Notes under the pieces: generated by a model
Database searches by the model: none
The model's input: only the letters and a program-made list of their open reading frames with translations
What the model was told of the DNA's origin: nothing
Shown here: positions 18,101 to 26,392 of the stretch, in pieces
How positions within the stretch are numbered: the stretch's first letter is position 1
How the letters are laid out: each line of letters starts with the position of its first letter
Program-made: the position numbers and the translations under genes
NCBI GenBank assembly: GCA_963725275.1
Contig: CAVRXS010000006.1
Span: 62,001-126,000, forward strand
Origin: Bog-756 sp963725275
GTDB lineage: Bacteria; Actinomycetota; Acidimicrobiia; Acidimicrobiales; RAAP-2
Reading direction: 5' to 3'
Length of the DNA stretch: 64,000 nucleotides

Positions 18101-19006
18101 TCAGGCGGTCTGGCGCGCCAGGTCGCCGATGCCGGCGAAGAGATCGTCCTCGCGGATCCCGTCCGGCGGCGCCACCGCCATGCCGTCGGGCCCCTTCACC
18201 AGTGCCAACCGGTAGTCGTCGTGCGGATGGATGCTGCTCATGACCTCGGGAGGGAGGCCGAACCAGAACCGCGAGTTGGGATCGACCTGGGTCTCGTGGG
18301 CGAGCAGGGCCAGACGCCGCACGTCGGCGTAGCCCGAGACGTCCACCTCGGCCGTGACGACCTCCTCGGGCATCTGCTCCCAGCGCGTGCGCCACGCGTC
18401 GTCGAAGGGTGACTCGAGGCCGAGCTCCTCGAACTTCTCATGGATCTCGCGGAAGCGGGCCACCGAGAACACCGTGTAGTAGAGCTTGTCGGGCTGCCAC
18501 ACCGGCCCGGCGGACGGGAACCGCGAGCGGTCACCCGCCTCCCGGAAGGCGGCGACGCCCACATCGTGGACCCGGAGATGGTCGGGATGCGGGTACCCGG
18601 ACTGGTCGTCGCCGTAGACGACCATGACCTGGGGCCGGACCCGGCGCACGATCGACACCAGCCGCCCGACGGCCTCGTCCAGCGGTGCCTGGGCGAAGGA
18701 CTCCGGCCGGGCGTTGGCCTCGGACCCGGCCATGCCCGAGTCGCGGTACCCGAGCATGACCACCTCGTCGTAGCCGATGATCCCGGCGGCCCGGTCCAGC
18801 TCACGTCGTCGGACGGCGGCCAGGTCGGCCTGCACCTCGGGGGTGTTGAGGGCCGGATTGAGGATCTCGCCCTCCTCGCCGCCCGTGCAGCAGACCAGCA
18901 CGGTGTGCACCCCTTCTGCGTGGTAGCGGGCGACCGTGCCCGCTCCCTTCGACGATTCGTCGTCGGGATGGGCGTGGACGGTCAGGAGTCGGGGCGCATC
19001 GCTCAC
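18101..19006 (-). CDS. mca: Mycothiol S-conjugate amidase
   Basis: About 301 residues from GTG 19006 (GTG 19015 is an alternative). LLTVHAHPDDESSKGAGTVA contains the AHPDDE zinc motif plus the SSKGAGT residues typical of Mca. VLVCCTGGEEGEILNP, MLGYRDSGMAGSEAN and VVYGDDQSGYPHPDHLRVHD supply the remaining metal ligands and catalytic residues. Mca cleaves mycothiol S-conjugates so that mercapturic acids can be exported. This marks a mycothiol-producing actinobacterium. The LmbE-type gene at 8765 could be the MshB partner. Confidence 0.9.
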   Translation of the reverse strand: MSDAPRLLTVHAHPDDESSKGAGTVARYHAEGVHTVLVCCTGGEEGEILNPALNTPEVQADLAAVRRRELDRAAGIIGYDEVVMLGYRDSGMAGSEANARPESFAQAPLDEAVGRLVSIVRRVRPQVMVVYGDDQSGYPHPDHLRVHDVGVAAFREAGDRSRFPSAGPVWQPDKLYYTVFSVARFREIHEKFEELGLESPFDDAWRTRWEQMPEEVVTAEVDVSGYADVRRLALLAHETQVDPNSRFWFGLPPEVMSSIHPHDDYRLALVKGPDGMAVAPPDGIREDDLFAGIGDLARQTA

Positions 19007-19072
19007 AGCGCTCACGCTACCGGGAGCCAACGCCCTAAGCTTCATGCGAAGCACGAGGAAGGATCGTTCGCC

Positions 19073-19819
19073 ATGGGTGTCATGAAGCGCATGTCCGGAA
19101 TTCTCCAGGCCAAGACCAATAAGCTGCTGGACAAGGCCGAGGATCCCCGCGAGTCCCTGGACCTCTCGTACCAGAAGCAGCTCGAGAGCCTCACGAAGGT
19201 CCGACGAAGCGTGGCGGACGTGACGACGGCCAAGAAGCGCATCGAGCTCCAGGCCTCACAGATCCAGGGACAGGCCGACAAGCTCCAGCAACAGGCCAAG
19301 GCGGCGCTGAGCCAGGGCAACGAGGACCTGGCCAGAGAGGCGCTGTCCCGCCGGGCAGCCCTGGCCGGTCAGCTGACCGACCTCCAGACCCAGCACGAGC
19401 AGGTGTTGGGTCAGGAGCAGAAGCTCGTCGCGACCGCCCAGAACCTCCAGACCCAGGTCGACGCCTTCCGCACCAAGAAGGAGACAATGAAGGCGACATA
19501 CACGGCGGCCGAGGCACAGACCAAGATCGGCGAGGCGGTGTCCGGTATCTCCGAGTCGATGAGCGATGCCGGCATGTCGATGCAACGGGCCCAGGACAAG
19601 ATCGACAGCATGCAGGCCCGGGCGGGGGCGATGGACGAGCTGCTCGCCTCCGGCGCCCTCACCGACCTCACCCACCCGGTCGACGACATCCAGGCCCAGC
19701 TGGACCAGGTCTCCACCACCTCCACCGTCGACGCCGACCTGGCGGCCCTCAAGGCCGAGATCGGCACGACCGCGCCGGCCCAGCTCCCTGCGGCCGACGC
19801 GGAGGAGGCCGCACCGTGA
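19073..19819 (+). CDS. pspA: PspA/IM30-family membrane-stress protein
   Basis: 248 residues. The ATG at 19073 follows GAGGAAGGATC. The N-terminal amphipathic helix is MKRMSGILQAKTNKLLDKAE. A long coiled coil (about residues 30-175) rich in Gln, Ala and Lys follows, including KRIELQASQIQGQADKLQQQ. The C-terminus is flexible and acidic. PspA/IM30 proteins form ESCRT-III-like membrane-repair assemblies. The next three genes are the PspA-associated proteins and HtpX, which makes this a membrane-integrity operon. PspAA starts inside the stop (GTGA). Confidence 0.9.
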   Translation: MGVMKRMSGILQAKTNKLLDKAEDPRESLDLSYQKQLESLTKVRRSVADVTTAKKRIELQASQIQGQADKLQQQAKAALSQGNEDLAREALSRRAALAGQLTDLQTQHEQVLGQEQKLVATAQNLQTQVDAFRTKKETMKATYTAAEAQTKIGEAVSGISESMSDAGMSMQRAQDKIDSMQARAGAMDELLASGALTDLTHPVDDIQAQLDQVSTTSTVDADLAALKAEIGTTAPAQLPAADAEEAAP

Positions 19820-20097
19820 TCGTCCGTATCCTCGGAGAGCGGCAGTACGAAGTGGACGAAGCCCAGCGGGCGGTCCTCGACGGGCTGGACGCCGCCCTTC
19901 TCGACGCGGTCGACGCAGGGGACGAGATGGGGTTCGCGAACGCCCTGGCCGCGCTCGTCGCAGAAGTCACGCGGGTCGGCACCCCCCTCGCGGCCGACGC
20001 CTTCTTCCCGTCCGACCTGGTGGTGCCCTTCACGGACGCCTCCCTCGCCGAGACCCAGGCCCTGCTCGGCGAGGCCGGTGGGTCGGACGACCGGTGA
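19816..20097 (+). CDS. PspA-associated protein PspAA
   Basis: 93 residues, GTG start overlapping the pspA stop. It begins MIVRILGERQYEVDEAQRAV and continues LDGLDAALLDAVDAGDE, FANALAALVAEVTRVGTPLA and an acidic tail containing FPSDLVVPFTDAS. This layout matches the small PspAA partner found beside actinobacterial and archaeal PspA. It has no membrane segment and probably modulates PspA assembly. Tight translational coupling supports a fixed stoichiometry. Confidence 0.82.
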   Translation: MIVRILGERQYEVDEAQRAVLDGLDAALLDAVDAGDEMGFANALAALVAEVTRVGTPLAADAFFPSDLVVPFTDASLAETQALLGEAGGSDDR

Positions 20098-20107
20098 CGA
20101 CCGAGCG

Positions 20108-21046
20108 ATGAGCACCGCCCGAAACATCCCCAACGACCGGGGACTGACCCTCAGGATGTTCACCACAGGACTGCTCCTGGTCCTCCTCTACGGCGCGGTC
20201 ATCGGCGCCCTCATCGCGTATGGCATCTCGTACTCGGTGGTGCTCGTGCTGGCCGCCGCCATCCTGTTCGCCCAGTACTGGTTCTCGGACAAGATCGCCC
20301 TCTTCGGCATGGGCGGGCACGTGGTCACGCCTGAGCAGGCTCCCCAGCTCCACGGAGCCATCGACCGGCTCTGCGCGATGGCCGACATGAAGAAGCCACG
20401 GGTGGCCATTGCGGACACCGACGTGCCCAACGCCTTCGCGACGGGCAGGAGCCCCAACAACGCTGTCGTCTGCGCCACGTCCGGTCTCATGCGCCGGCTC
20501 GACGAAGGAGAGCTCGAGGCCGTGCTCGCCCATGAGCTCTCCCACGTCGCCCACCGGGACGTGGCGGTGATGACGATCGCCAGCTTTCTCGGCATGGCCG
20601 CCGGCATGATCACCCGGATCATGCTCTGGACCGGGCTGATGGGGGGGTTCGGGGGTGGCAACCGGGGCAACAACAGCCAGGGCGGCGACAACGCTGCGAT
20701 GGTCGAGCTGCTGGTGCTCGTGGTGTCGGTGGTGGTCTACGCGATCAGCTTCCTGTTGACCATGGCGCTCTCGCGCTACCGCGAGCTGGCCGCCGACCGG
20801 TCGGGCGCGCTCCTCACCGGACAGCCCTCGGTGCTCGCCTCGGCCCTGGTCAAGGTCACCGGGGACATCGCCCGCATCCCGACCAGGGACCTTCGCTCGA
20901 CCGAGAGCTTCAACGCCTTCTACTTCACCCCGGCCATCGCCAAGAACGGCGTGAGCCTCTCGACCATCTTCTCGACGCACCCGTCCCTGGACAAGCGCCT
21001 CGCCCAGCTGGCCGCCATCGAGGTCGAGCTCGGCCGCGCTTCGTGA
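20108..21046 (+). CDS. htpX: Membrane zinc metalloprotease HtpX (M48)
   Basis: 312 residues from ATG 20108. Two N-terminal membrane helices (residues 14-55) precede GMGGHVVTPEQAPQLHGAID. The zinc motif is VLAHELSHVAHRDVAVMTIA (HExxH). Two more helices follow, then the third ligand in SRYRELAADRSGALLTG, and ISTHPSLDKRL-like C-terminal (here FSTHPSLDKRLAQL). HtpX degrades misfolded membrane proteins. A Gly/Asn loop, GGFGGGNRGNNSQGGDN, lies between the second helix pair. Its position between the PspAA and PspAB genes supports a membrane-quality-control operon. Confidence 0.93.
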   Translation: MSTARNIPNDRGLTLRMFTTGLLLVLLYGAVIGALIAYGISYSVVLVLAAAILFAQYWFSDKIALFGMGGHVVTPEQAPQLHGAIDRLCAMADMKKPRVAIADTDVPNAFATGRSPNNAVVCATSGLMRRLDEGELEAVLAHELSHVAHRDVAVMTIASFLGMAAGMITRIMLWTGLMGGFGGGNRGNNSQGGDNAAMVELLVLVVSVVVYAISFLLTMALSRYRELAADRSGALLTGQPSVLASALVKVTGDIARIPTRDLRSTESFNAFYFTPAIAKNGVSLSTIFSTHPSLDKRLAQLAAIEVELGRAS

Positions 21047-21071
21047 TCCCCCCCACAGCCAGCTCCTGTTG

Positions 21072-21686
21072 ATGGGCCTGTTCGACACCCTGCTCGGGCG
21101 CACCAAACCGGTCCAGTCGAACCTCGACAGCCTCTTCGCCCTCCCGTCGGCCTCGATCACCCTGCAGAGTGCGGCAGGCATGGCCTGCTCGGGACACGCG
21201 GGGGTCTGCTACAAGCCGCCCTCCGGACAGGGGTTCGCCGAGATGCAGGCCGAGGTGGTCAAGCTGCTCTCGATGGACGGCGCGACCGACCTCAAGCAGG
21301 ACCAGGACAGCTTCGGCTACCACTGGCTGGTCGTCGAGGATCCGGACATCGAGGCCCTCGTCACCCGCGTCCACCTCGTCAACTCGTCGCTGTCCGACGC
21401 AGGATGGGGGCCGCAGCTGCTCTGCTCGGTCTTCGGGATCGCCTCCCTCCCCCCCACGCCCGACGATGAGGCCGAACAGACCGTCGGCCCCGGGCATGTC
21501 GTGCCTTCGACCGGCTACCTGGTCTATCTCTTCAAGCGGGGCACCTTCTACCCCTTCGTGCCGGGCGGTCACGAGAAACGGGACACCGAGCAGGAGTTCA
21601 AGCTGCGGAGCCTGGTCGCCGGCGACCTGACCGTCGAGGCCGACCTCGACCGCTGGTTCCCGCTCTGGGACCTTCCCGTCGGCTGA
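21072..21686 (+). CDS. PspA-associated protein PspAB
   Basis: 204 residues from ATG 21072, 25 bp after htpX. It begins MGLFDTLLGRTKPVQSNLDS and continues GFAEMQAEVVKLLSMDGATD, FGYHWLVVEDPDIEALVTRV, GPQLLCSVFGIASL and TGYLVYLFKRGTFYPFVP. These match the PspAB family found with HtpX/PspA operons in actinobacteria. No catalytic motif or membrane helix is visible. Its precise role is unknown. It ends the operon, followed directly by a terminator-like hairpin. Confidence 0.82.
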   Translation: MGLFDTLLGRTKPVQSNLDSLFALPSASITLQSAAGMACSGHAGVCYKPPSGQGFAEMQAEVVKLLSMDGATDLKQDQDSFGYHWLVVEDPDIEALVTRVHLVNSSLSDAGWGPQLLCSVFGIASLPPTPDDEAEQTVGPGHVVPSTGYLVYLFKRGTFYPFVPGGHEKRDTEQEFKLRSLVAGDLTVEADLDRWFPLWDLPVG

Positions 21687-21708
21687 CCGGACGTCCGTGA
21701 CCGGTCAG
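21683..21708 (+). terminator. Hairpin at the end of the psp/htpX operon
   Basis: CTGACCGG (21683-21690) is a perfect inverted repeat of CCGGTCAG (21701-21708), with a 10-nt loop. The first arm contains the PspAB stop codon. There is no T-tract, which is common for terminators in very GC-rich actinobacteria, so termination is inferred from position and stem strength. Confidence 0.5.
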
Positions 21709-21814
21709 ACCGGGACCCGGACGAGAAACGGCAGATGAGCTGGGCGTTCTGCTCCCGACCCCCCTCCGCTTCCCCATCGCCATCGACAAGTTACCCACAG
21801 GGCTGGTGCACCGA

Positions 21815-21844
21815 TTCACAATCTCCGCGGGCGGCGGCTACGAT
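21815..21844 (+). promoter_or_regulatory. Candidate sigma70-type promoter for the Rpf-like surface protein
   Basis: TTCACA (21815-21820) and TACGAT (21839-21844) are separated by 18 bp and resemble actinobacterial -35 and -10 elements. If used, transcription would start near 21851 and leave an unusually long leader of about 300 nt before ATG 22150. That leader holds no convincing gene and could carry RNA-based control. Confidence 0.4.
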
Positions 21845-22091
21845 CTAGGGACTGCACGCAGGGGCATCCGTCGGCCTGTCGGCCCGGAGCTGCACATCGC
21901 ACCTCCCGGTTCGCCGAATGGCACTGCGCCCAGACCGACCTCCAGGAGCGCGAACACGTAATCACCATCACTGCGGCACGGACATCAACCCGCTAGCACA
22001 CCCGGCTCGAGAAGCCAGGCCGATCCACCCTTCCCGGTGCTCGGCTGGGGCGTTGAATGCACAGATGTGGGGTCCACCCAACCAGAAGAGA

Positions 22092-22126
22092 GTCAGAGCG
22101 CCTCCGTCGAACGACGTGGCTCTGAC
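22092..22126 (+). promoter_or_regulatory. Nested stem-loop in the leader of the Rpf-like gene
   Basis: GTCAGAGC (22092-22099) pairs perfectly with GCTCTGAC (22119-22126). Inside lies a second hairpin, CGTC-GAAC-GACG. The structure ends 5 bases before the Shine-Dalgarno GAGGAAAGG (22132-22140) of ATG 22150. It could influence ribosome access or be the 3' part of a larger leader element. I could not match it to a known riboswitch by eye. Confidence 0.5.
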
Positions 22127-22149
22127 CGACCGAGGAAAGGTCACCCACC

Positions 22150-23414
22150 ATGCGTTCCGCATTTCGCACTTCTGCTGTACCCGCGCGCGCCGGCGCGCCA
22201 CCAGACCCACCCGCTGCACCGACGCCGCACCCCACCACACCACCAACGCCGTACGCCGCCGTCGGCGCCGCCACCTGCGTACGATCGGGGCGGCCGCCGC
22301 CTCGGTTGCAGCGGTTCCCGCCCTGCTCGGAGCAGCAGGCACCGCATCGGCGGCGCCGGCGCCCACCGGGGCCGGCATCGTGCTCAACAGCCCGATCGTG
22401 GGAGTGGCCGCCACTCCGGACGGCCAGGGCTACTGGGAGAACGCCGCCGACGGCGGGGTCTTCGCCTTCGGCGACGCCCACTTCTACGGCTCCACCGCAG
22501 CGCTCGACCTCAACAGCCCGATCGAGGGCATCGACCCCGCACCGGGGGGCCACGGCTACTGGGAGGTGGCCGCCGACGGCGGAGTCTTCGCCTTCGGGGA
22601 CGCCCACTACAGCGGCTCCACCGGAGCGCTCCACCTCAACAGCCCGATCGTCGGCATGGCCTCGACGCCGGACGGCAAGGGCTACTGGGAGGTGGCCGCC
22701 GACGGCGGGGTCTTCGCCTTCGGGGACGCCACCTTCTCCGGCTCGGCGAGCCGGCTGTCGGTCGGCAGCCCGGTCGTCGGAATGGCCCCGACCCGGGACG
22801 GCCACGGCTACTGGTTGGCCGCCTCAGACGGGGGGGTCTACGCATTCGGGGACGCCACCTTCGCGGGGACCACCCACCCCACGGCACCGATCGCCGCGAT
22901 CACCTCGGCCGGCAACGGCTACCGGACGGTGGGCACCGACGGCTCGGTGTACGCCTTCGGGCGGGCCGGCTTCTTCGGTTCGATCGGCGAGCGGCACCTC
23001 AACCAGCCCGTCGTCGGGATGGCCGCAACCGGGGACGGGTACCTGACCGTCGCTGCCGACGGCGGTGTCTTCACCTTCGGTGGCGTCGGGTTCTACGGTT
23101 CGCTCGGGGCGAGCACCCTGCGCCCGGAGATCATCCCGTCCTTCGGGGACGGGGTCACCGACGCCCAGCGGGCAGCCTGGGACCGGGTCAACATCTGCGA
23201 AGAGGGCGGGCGCTGGAATGTCGAGGGCACCGAGTTCGCCGGTGGCCTCGGGTTCAGCCGGGCCAACTGGGACCAGTTCAACACGTTCGGCTACCCCTCC
23301 GATGCAGCCCAGGCCACGCCGGAGGAGCAGGTCCGGGTGGCGGTGGCATTCGCCGTCTATTACTGGGGGAATCCGAACGCCGCCCCCGATCAGGGCGGGT
23401 GCAGCGGCTACTGA
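22150..23414 (+). CDS. Secreted repeat protein with C-terminal Rpf/transglycosylase-like domain; frame change near the N-terminus
   Basis: The strong ribosome-binding site points to ATG 22150 (MRSAFRTSAVPARA), but the body of the protein is in another frame. It joins through a frame change in the (CG)n-rich tract at about 22183-22200. Here two bases too many, or one too few, would be needed. The body begins with an Arg-rich stretch and signal peptide (RRHLRTIGAAAASVAAVPAL, cut before APAPTG). Six to seven repeats of the GYWEVAADGGVFAFGDA type follow (about 22375-23110). The C-terminal 80 residues (RAAWDRVNICEEGGRWNVEG, GGLGFSRANWDQFNTFGYPS, TPEEQVRVAVAF) resemble the resuscitation-promoting-factor/transglycosylase domain, with the catalytic Glu probably in CEEGGRW. 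It probably cleaves peptidoglycan at the cell surface. Confidence 0.8.
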
Positions 23415-23427
23415 GCGCGATCGCCCA

Positions 23428-23462
23428 CCCGTCCGGTCCTCCTATCCCGGGGGCCGGACGGG
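23428..23462. terminator. Bidirectional terminator-like hairpin between convergent genes
   Basis: CCCGTCCGG (23428-23436) and CCGGACGGG (23454-23462) form a 9-bp perfect inverted repeat with a 17-nt loop. It lies between the stop of the Rpf-like gene (23414) and the 3' end of the convergent pterin dehydratase gene, whose last codons form one arm. No T-tract is present. Confidence 0.45.
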
Positions 23463-23750
23463 GAGAGCGTCGATGGCCCGGGCCAACTCGAGGTCGAGGA
23501 CGGTCAGCCCGCCGGCGTCGTGGGTCACCAGCGCGAGAGTGACCCGCCGGTAGCGGATGTCGATGTCCGGATGGTGGTCCGCCTCCTCGGCGAGGCGGCC
23601 GACCGCCGCCACGAACTCGAGGGCCGCGGCGAAGCTCCCGCAGTCCACCGTCTTGACCAGCTTGCCGCCGACCAGCTCCCAGGCGGGCCGGTCGGGCGCA
23701 GCCAGGGCAGCCTCGAGCTCGGCCGGGTCGAGCGCGGTCGGGCGGGCCAC
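23442..23750 (-). CDS. 4a-hydroxytetrahydrobiopterin dehydratase (PCD/DCoH family)
   Basis: 102 residues from GTG 23750, immediately after the P450 stop (no gap). The active-site motif EADHHPDIDIRYRRVTLAL, with adjacent His-His-Pro-Asp, is diagnostic. SFAAALEFVAAVGRLAE forms the preceding helix, and LTVLDLELARAIDAL ends the protein. The enzyme dehydrates the carbinolamine made by pterin-dependent hydroxylases. No such hydroxylase is nearby, and in many actinobacteria the family's role is unclear. Its abutment to a P450 suggests co-expression. Confidence 0.88.
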   Translation of the reverse strand: MARPTALDPAELEAALAAPDRPAWELVGGKLVKTVDCGSFAAALEFVAAVGRLAEEADHHPDIDIRYRRVTLALVTHDAGGLTVLDLELARAIDALPVRPPG

Positions 23751-24962
23751 TCAGCCCGCCACTCCGACCATTGCTGTGGGGGTGAAGGTCACCGGCATGG
23801 TCTCGTACCCGGAGACGAAGTTGGCCGGCCGCTTCGGCGGCTCGGCGGGATCGGCCAGGGCCAGGTCGGGCAGGCGGTCGAGCAGCTGCGAGAACATGAC
23901 CTGCAGCTCCATCCGGGCCAGCCGGTTGCCGAGGCAGAAGTGCGAACCGAACCCGAAGGCCACGTGGTCGTTGGGGGTCCTGGCGATGTCGAAGGACTCC
24001 GGGTCCTCGAAGACCGTCTCGTCCCGGTTGGCCGACGGGTAGAGGAGGAGGAGCTTCTGGCCCTTGCGCACGGTCTCGCCGTGCAGCTCCACGTCACGGG
24101 TCGCGGTCCGGGCCATGTTCTTGATGGGGGTCACCCACCGCAGCATCTCCTCGATGGCGGTGGGCAGCATGGTCCGCTCGGCGGCCAGCGTGCGGTACTG
24201 GTCCGGATGGACGAGGAGCTCGTACATGCCCCCGCTGATCACGTGGCGGGTCGTCTCGTCGCCGCCGATGAGGATGAGCAGGGACTCGTAGATGAGGGAG
24301 GACTCGTCGAGATGGTCCCCCTCGATCTCGGCGTGGACCAGCGTGCCGATGAGGTCGTTGGTCTGGTGGTCCCGGCGCCGCTGCTCCACCACCGCGGTGA
24401 TGTACCCGGCGTACTCGGCGGCGGCCTGCGCGGCCAGGTCCATCGCCGTCGGATCCGGGGAGCCGAGCGCCCGCAGCATGTCGTCGGACCACCGCAGCAG
24501 GTCGGCGCGGTCCTCCGGGGCGACACCGAGCATGTTTCCGATCACGATCATGGGCAGCGGGGCGGCGATGTCGCGCACGAAGTCGGCCGTTCCCTGTTCG
24601 CAGACCCGGTCGATGATGGCGTCGCAGATGATCCGGATACCCTCCTCACTCTCCCGGATGCGGCGGGGGGTGAAGCCCTCGCTGACCAGACGCCGGCGAC
24701 GCACGTGTTCGGGAGCGTCGGTGTCGATCATCATGGGGAGGGCGTCGCTGTCCGGCCGGATGCCCCCGGCGTTGGAGAAGGTGTCGGGGTCCTTGGAGAT
24801 GTCGCGCACATCCGCATAGCGCGAGATCCCCCACACACCCGCCGCCTCGTCGAAGTACGCAGGGGCGTTCGCCCGCATCCAGGCAAACGCCGGGAAGGGG
24901 TCGCCGCCGTAGAAGGTCCCATCGGTCAGGCCGATGCTCAGATCGGCGGGGGTGGTGGGCAT
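23751..24962 (-). CDS. Cytochrome P450
   Basis: 403 residues from ATG 24962. Family landmarks: ESLLILIGGDETTRHVISGG (I-helix oxygen-activation motif GG-E-T), ANRDETVFEDPESFDIARTP (ERR-triad region), and the heme loop AFGFGSHFCLGNRLARMELQ with the proximal Cys. It looks like the bacterial class that includes CYP125/CYP142 steroid and lipid hydroxylases, but subfamily and substrate cannot be assigned by eye. No ferredoxin gene is adjacent. A second P450 lies 130 bp upstream on the same strand. Confidence 0.92.
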   Translation of the reverse strand: MPTTPADLSIGLTDGTFYGGDPFPAFAWMRANAPAYFDEAAGVWGISRYADVRDISKDPDTFSNAGGIRPDSDALPMMIDTDAPEHVRRRRLVSEGFTPRRIRESEEGIRIICDAIIDRVCEQGTADFVRDIAAPLPMIVIGNMLGVAPEDRADLLRWSDDMLRALGSPDPTAMDLAAQAAAEYAGYITAVVEQRRRDHQTNDLIGTLVHAEIEGDHLDESSLIYESLLILIGGDETTRHVISGGMYELLVHPDQYRTLAAERTMLPTAIEEMLRWVTPIKNMARTATRDVELHGETVRKGQKLLLLYPSANRDETVFEDPESFDIARTPNDHVAFGFGSHFCLGNRLARMELQVMFSQLLDRLPDLALADPAEPPKRPANFVSGYETMPVTFTPTAMVGVAG

Positions 24963-25092
24963 GGCGCTCCTCGTCGTCGGCTCGGCACCGGCTGTGGGGA
25001 GTATACGGTCCCCGCCTCGGGCGTTCCGCGTCCCGGACCCCGCGTTCCCCGTGGCCGGCGGGGGACGCACCCGGGCCGGGGAGACGGCCCGC

Positions 25093-26377
25093 TCACCGGT
25101 GGCGGCGGATGGTGAACGCGAGGGGGACGTGGCTCACCCCGGCGTGCTTGTTGGTGCGCACCCGGGTGACCGGACCGGTCGAGCGCGATGCCCTCCCACC
25201 GGTCGAGCACTTCGTCGAGGACCACACGGATCTCGAGACGGGCCAGGTTGGCACCGAGGCAGTAGTGGGTCCGGTGGCCGAACGTCAGGTGGGGGTTGGG
25301 TGTCCGCCGGATGTCGAAGCGGGACGGGTCGTCGAAGACGGTTTCGTCCCGGTTGGCCGACGGCCACCAGACGGTCACCTTGTCGCCCGCGGCGATCGTC
25401 GTTCCCGACAGTGTCGAGTCACGGGTCGCGGTGCGACGGTTGTAGAGCGTGGCCGTCGTCCACCGCAGGATCTCCTCCACCGCTCCCGATATGAGCGACC
25501 GGTCGGCACGAAGCTCCGCGAGCTGGTCCGGATGCTCCAACAGGGCGACGAGGCCGAGCGCGATCGAATTGCGGGTGGTCTCGCTGCCCGCCACCACCAG
25601 CAGATTGAAGAACATCAACAGCTCGAGATCGGTGAGCGGGCGGACGCGGCCGTCCTGACCCTCGACCTCGGCGGTCGCCACGACCGAGAGCAGGTCGTCG
25701 GCCGGGTGCCGCTTCCGGTCGGCCAGGATCCGCGAGCCGTAGTCCGCCATGGCCGCGGCCGCGTCCGTCACCGCCTCGTTGGTCTCCCCGAGCTCGCGTC
25801 CCTCGTAGTCGAGGGTCGTGTTCGACCAGGCCATGAGGTCGTGGCGGTCAGCTGCGGGTACCCCCATCAGAGCGGCGACCGCCTGGAGCGGAAGCTCGAC
25901 GGCAACGTCGGCCAGGAAGTCGCACCTCCCGCCCTCGCTCGCGGCCGCAACGACGCCGCCTGCACGGTCGCGCAACTCGGCCTCCATGGCGGCGAGCGCC
26001 CTCGGAGCGACTGCGGGGGTCACCAGGTGGCGGATGCTTCGGTGGAGTGGGTCGTCCATCATGTTGAGGAGCACACCTGCCGCGAACCCGAACGGGAGGT
26101 CCTGGAGGATGGTGCCCCCGCCCTCGGCACCCGGGGAGCCCTCCGAGGAGAACGCGTCGGGATCTCCAGCCACCGCGAGCACGTCGGCGTGGCGGCTCAC
26201 CACCCAGAAGCCCACGCCGTCGGGGGTGTGGCGGGTGGGTCCCTGCCACCAGACCGGCGCCTCCCGCCGCAATCGGGTGAAGAGCGGGTCGGGGAACCCG
26301 TCGGCGAAGCCGTCGAGGTCGCAGAGGTCGACGTCCGCGAGCATCGGCTCGGGACCGAGGTCCGTCGGCTGTGCCAC
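25093..26377 (-). CDS. Cytochrome P450, C-terminus frameshifted
   Basis: Starts at GTG 26377. LLVVAGSETTRNSIALGLVA is the I-helix. WPSANRDETVFDDPSRFDI is followed by the heme loop LTFGHRTHYCLGANLARLEI with its Cys. After LDRS the reading frame drifts; skipping one G in TCC-G-GTC (about 25170) gives VTRVRTNKHAGVSHVPLAF and a stop at 25093, the normal P450 end. Without correction the protein would have a 70-residue nonsense tail. The catalytic core is intact either way. The substrate is unknown. It may be a paralogue of the neighbouring P450, but the two are clearly divergent. Confidence 0.88.
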
Positions 26378-26392
26378 CCCTCCCCCGTCCGC

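Noticed and set aside
21851..22149. c-di-AMP (ydaO-type) riboswitch ahead of the Rpf-like gene
   Set aside because: Fragments such as CAACCCGCTAGC vaguely recall the consensus, but I could not align the conserved core. Kept only as an unidentified leader structure.
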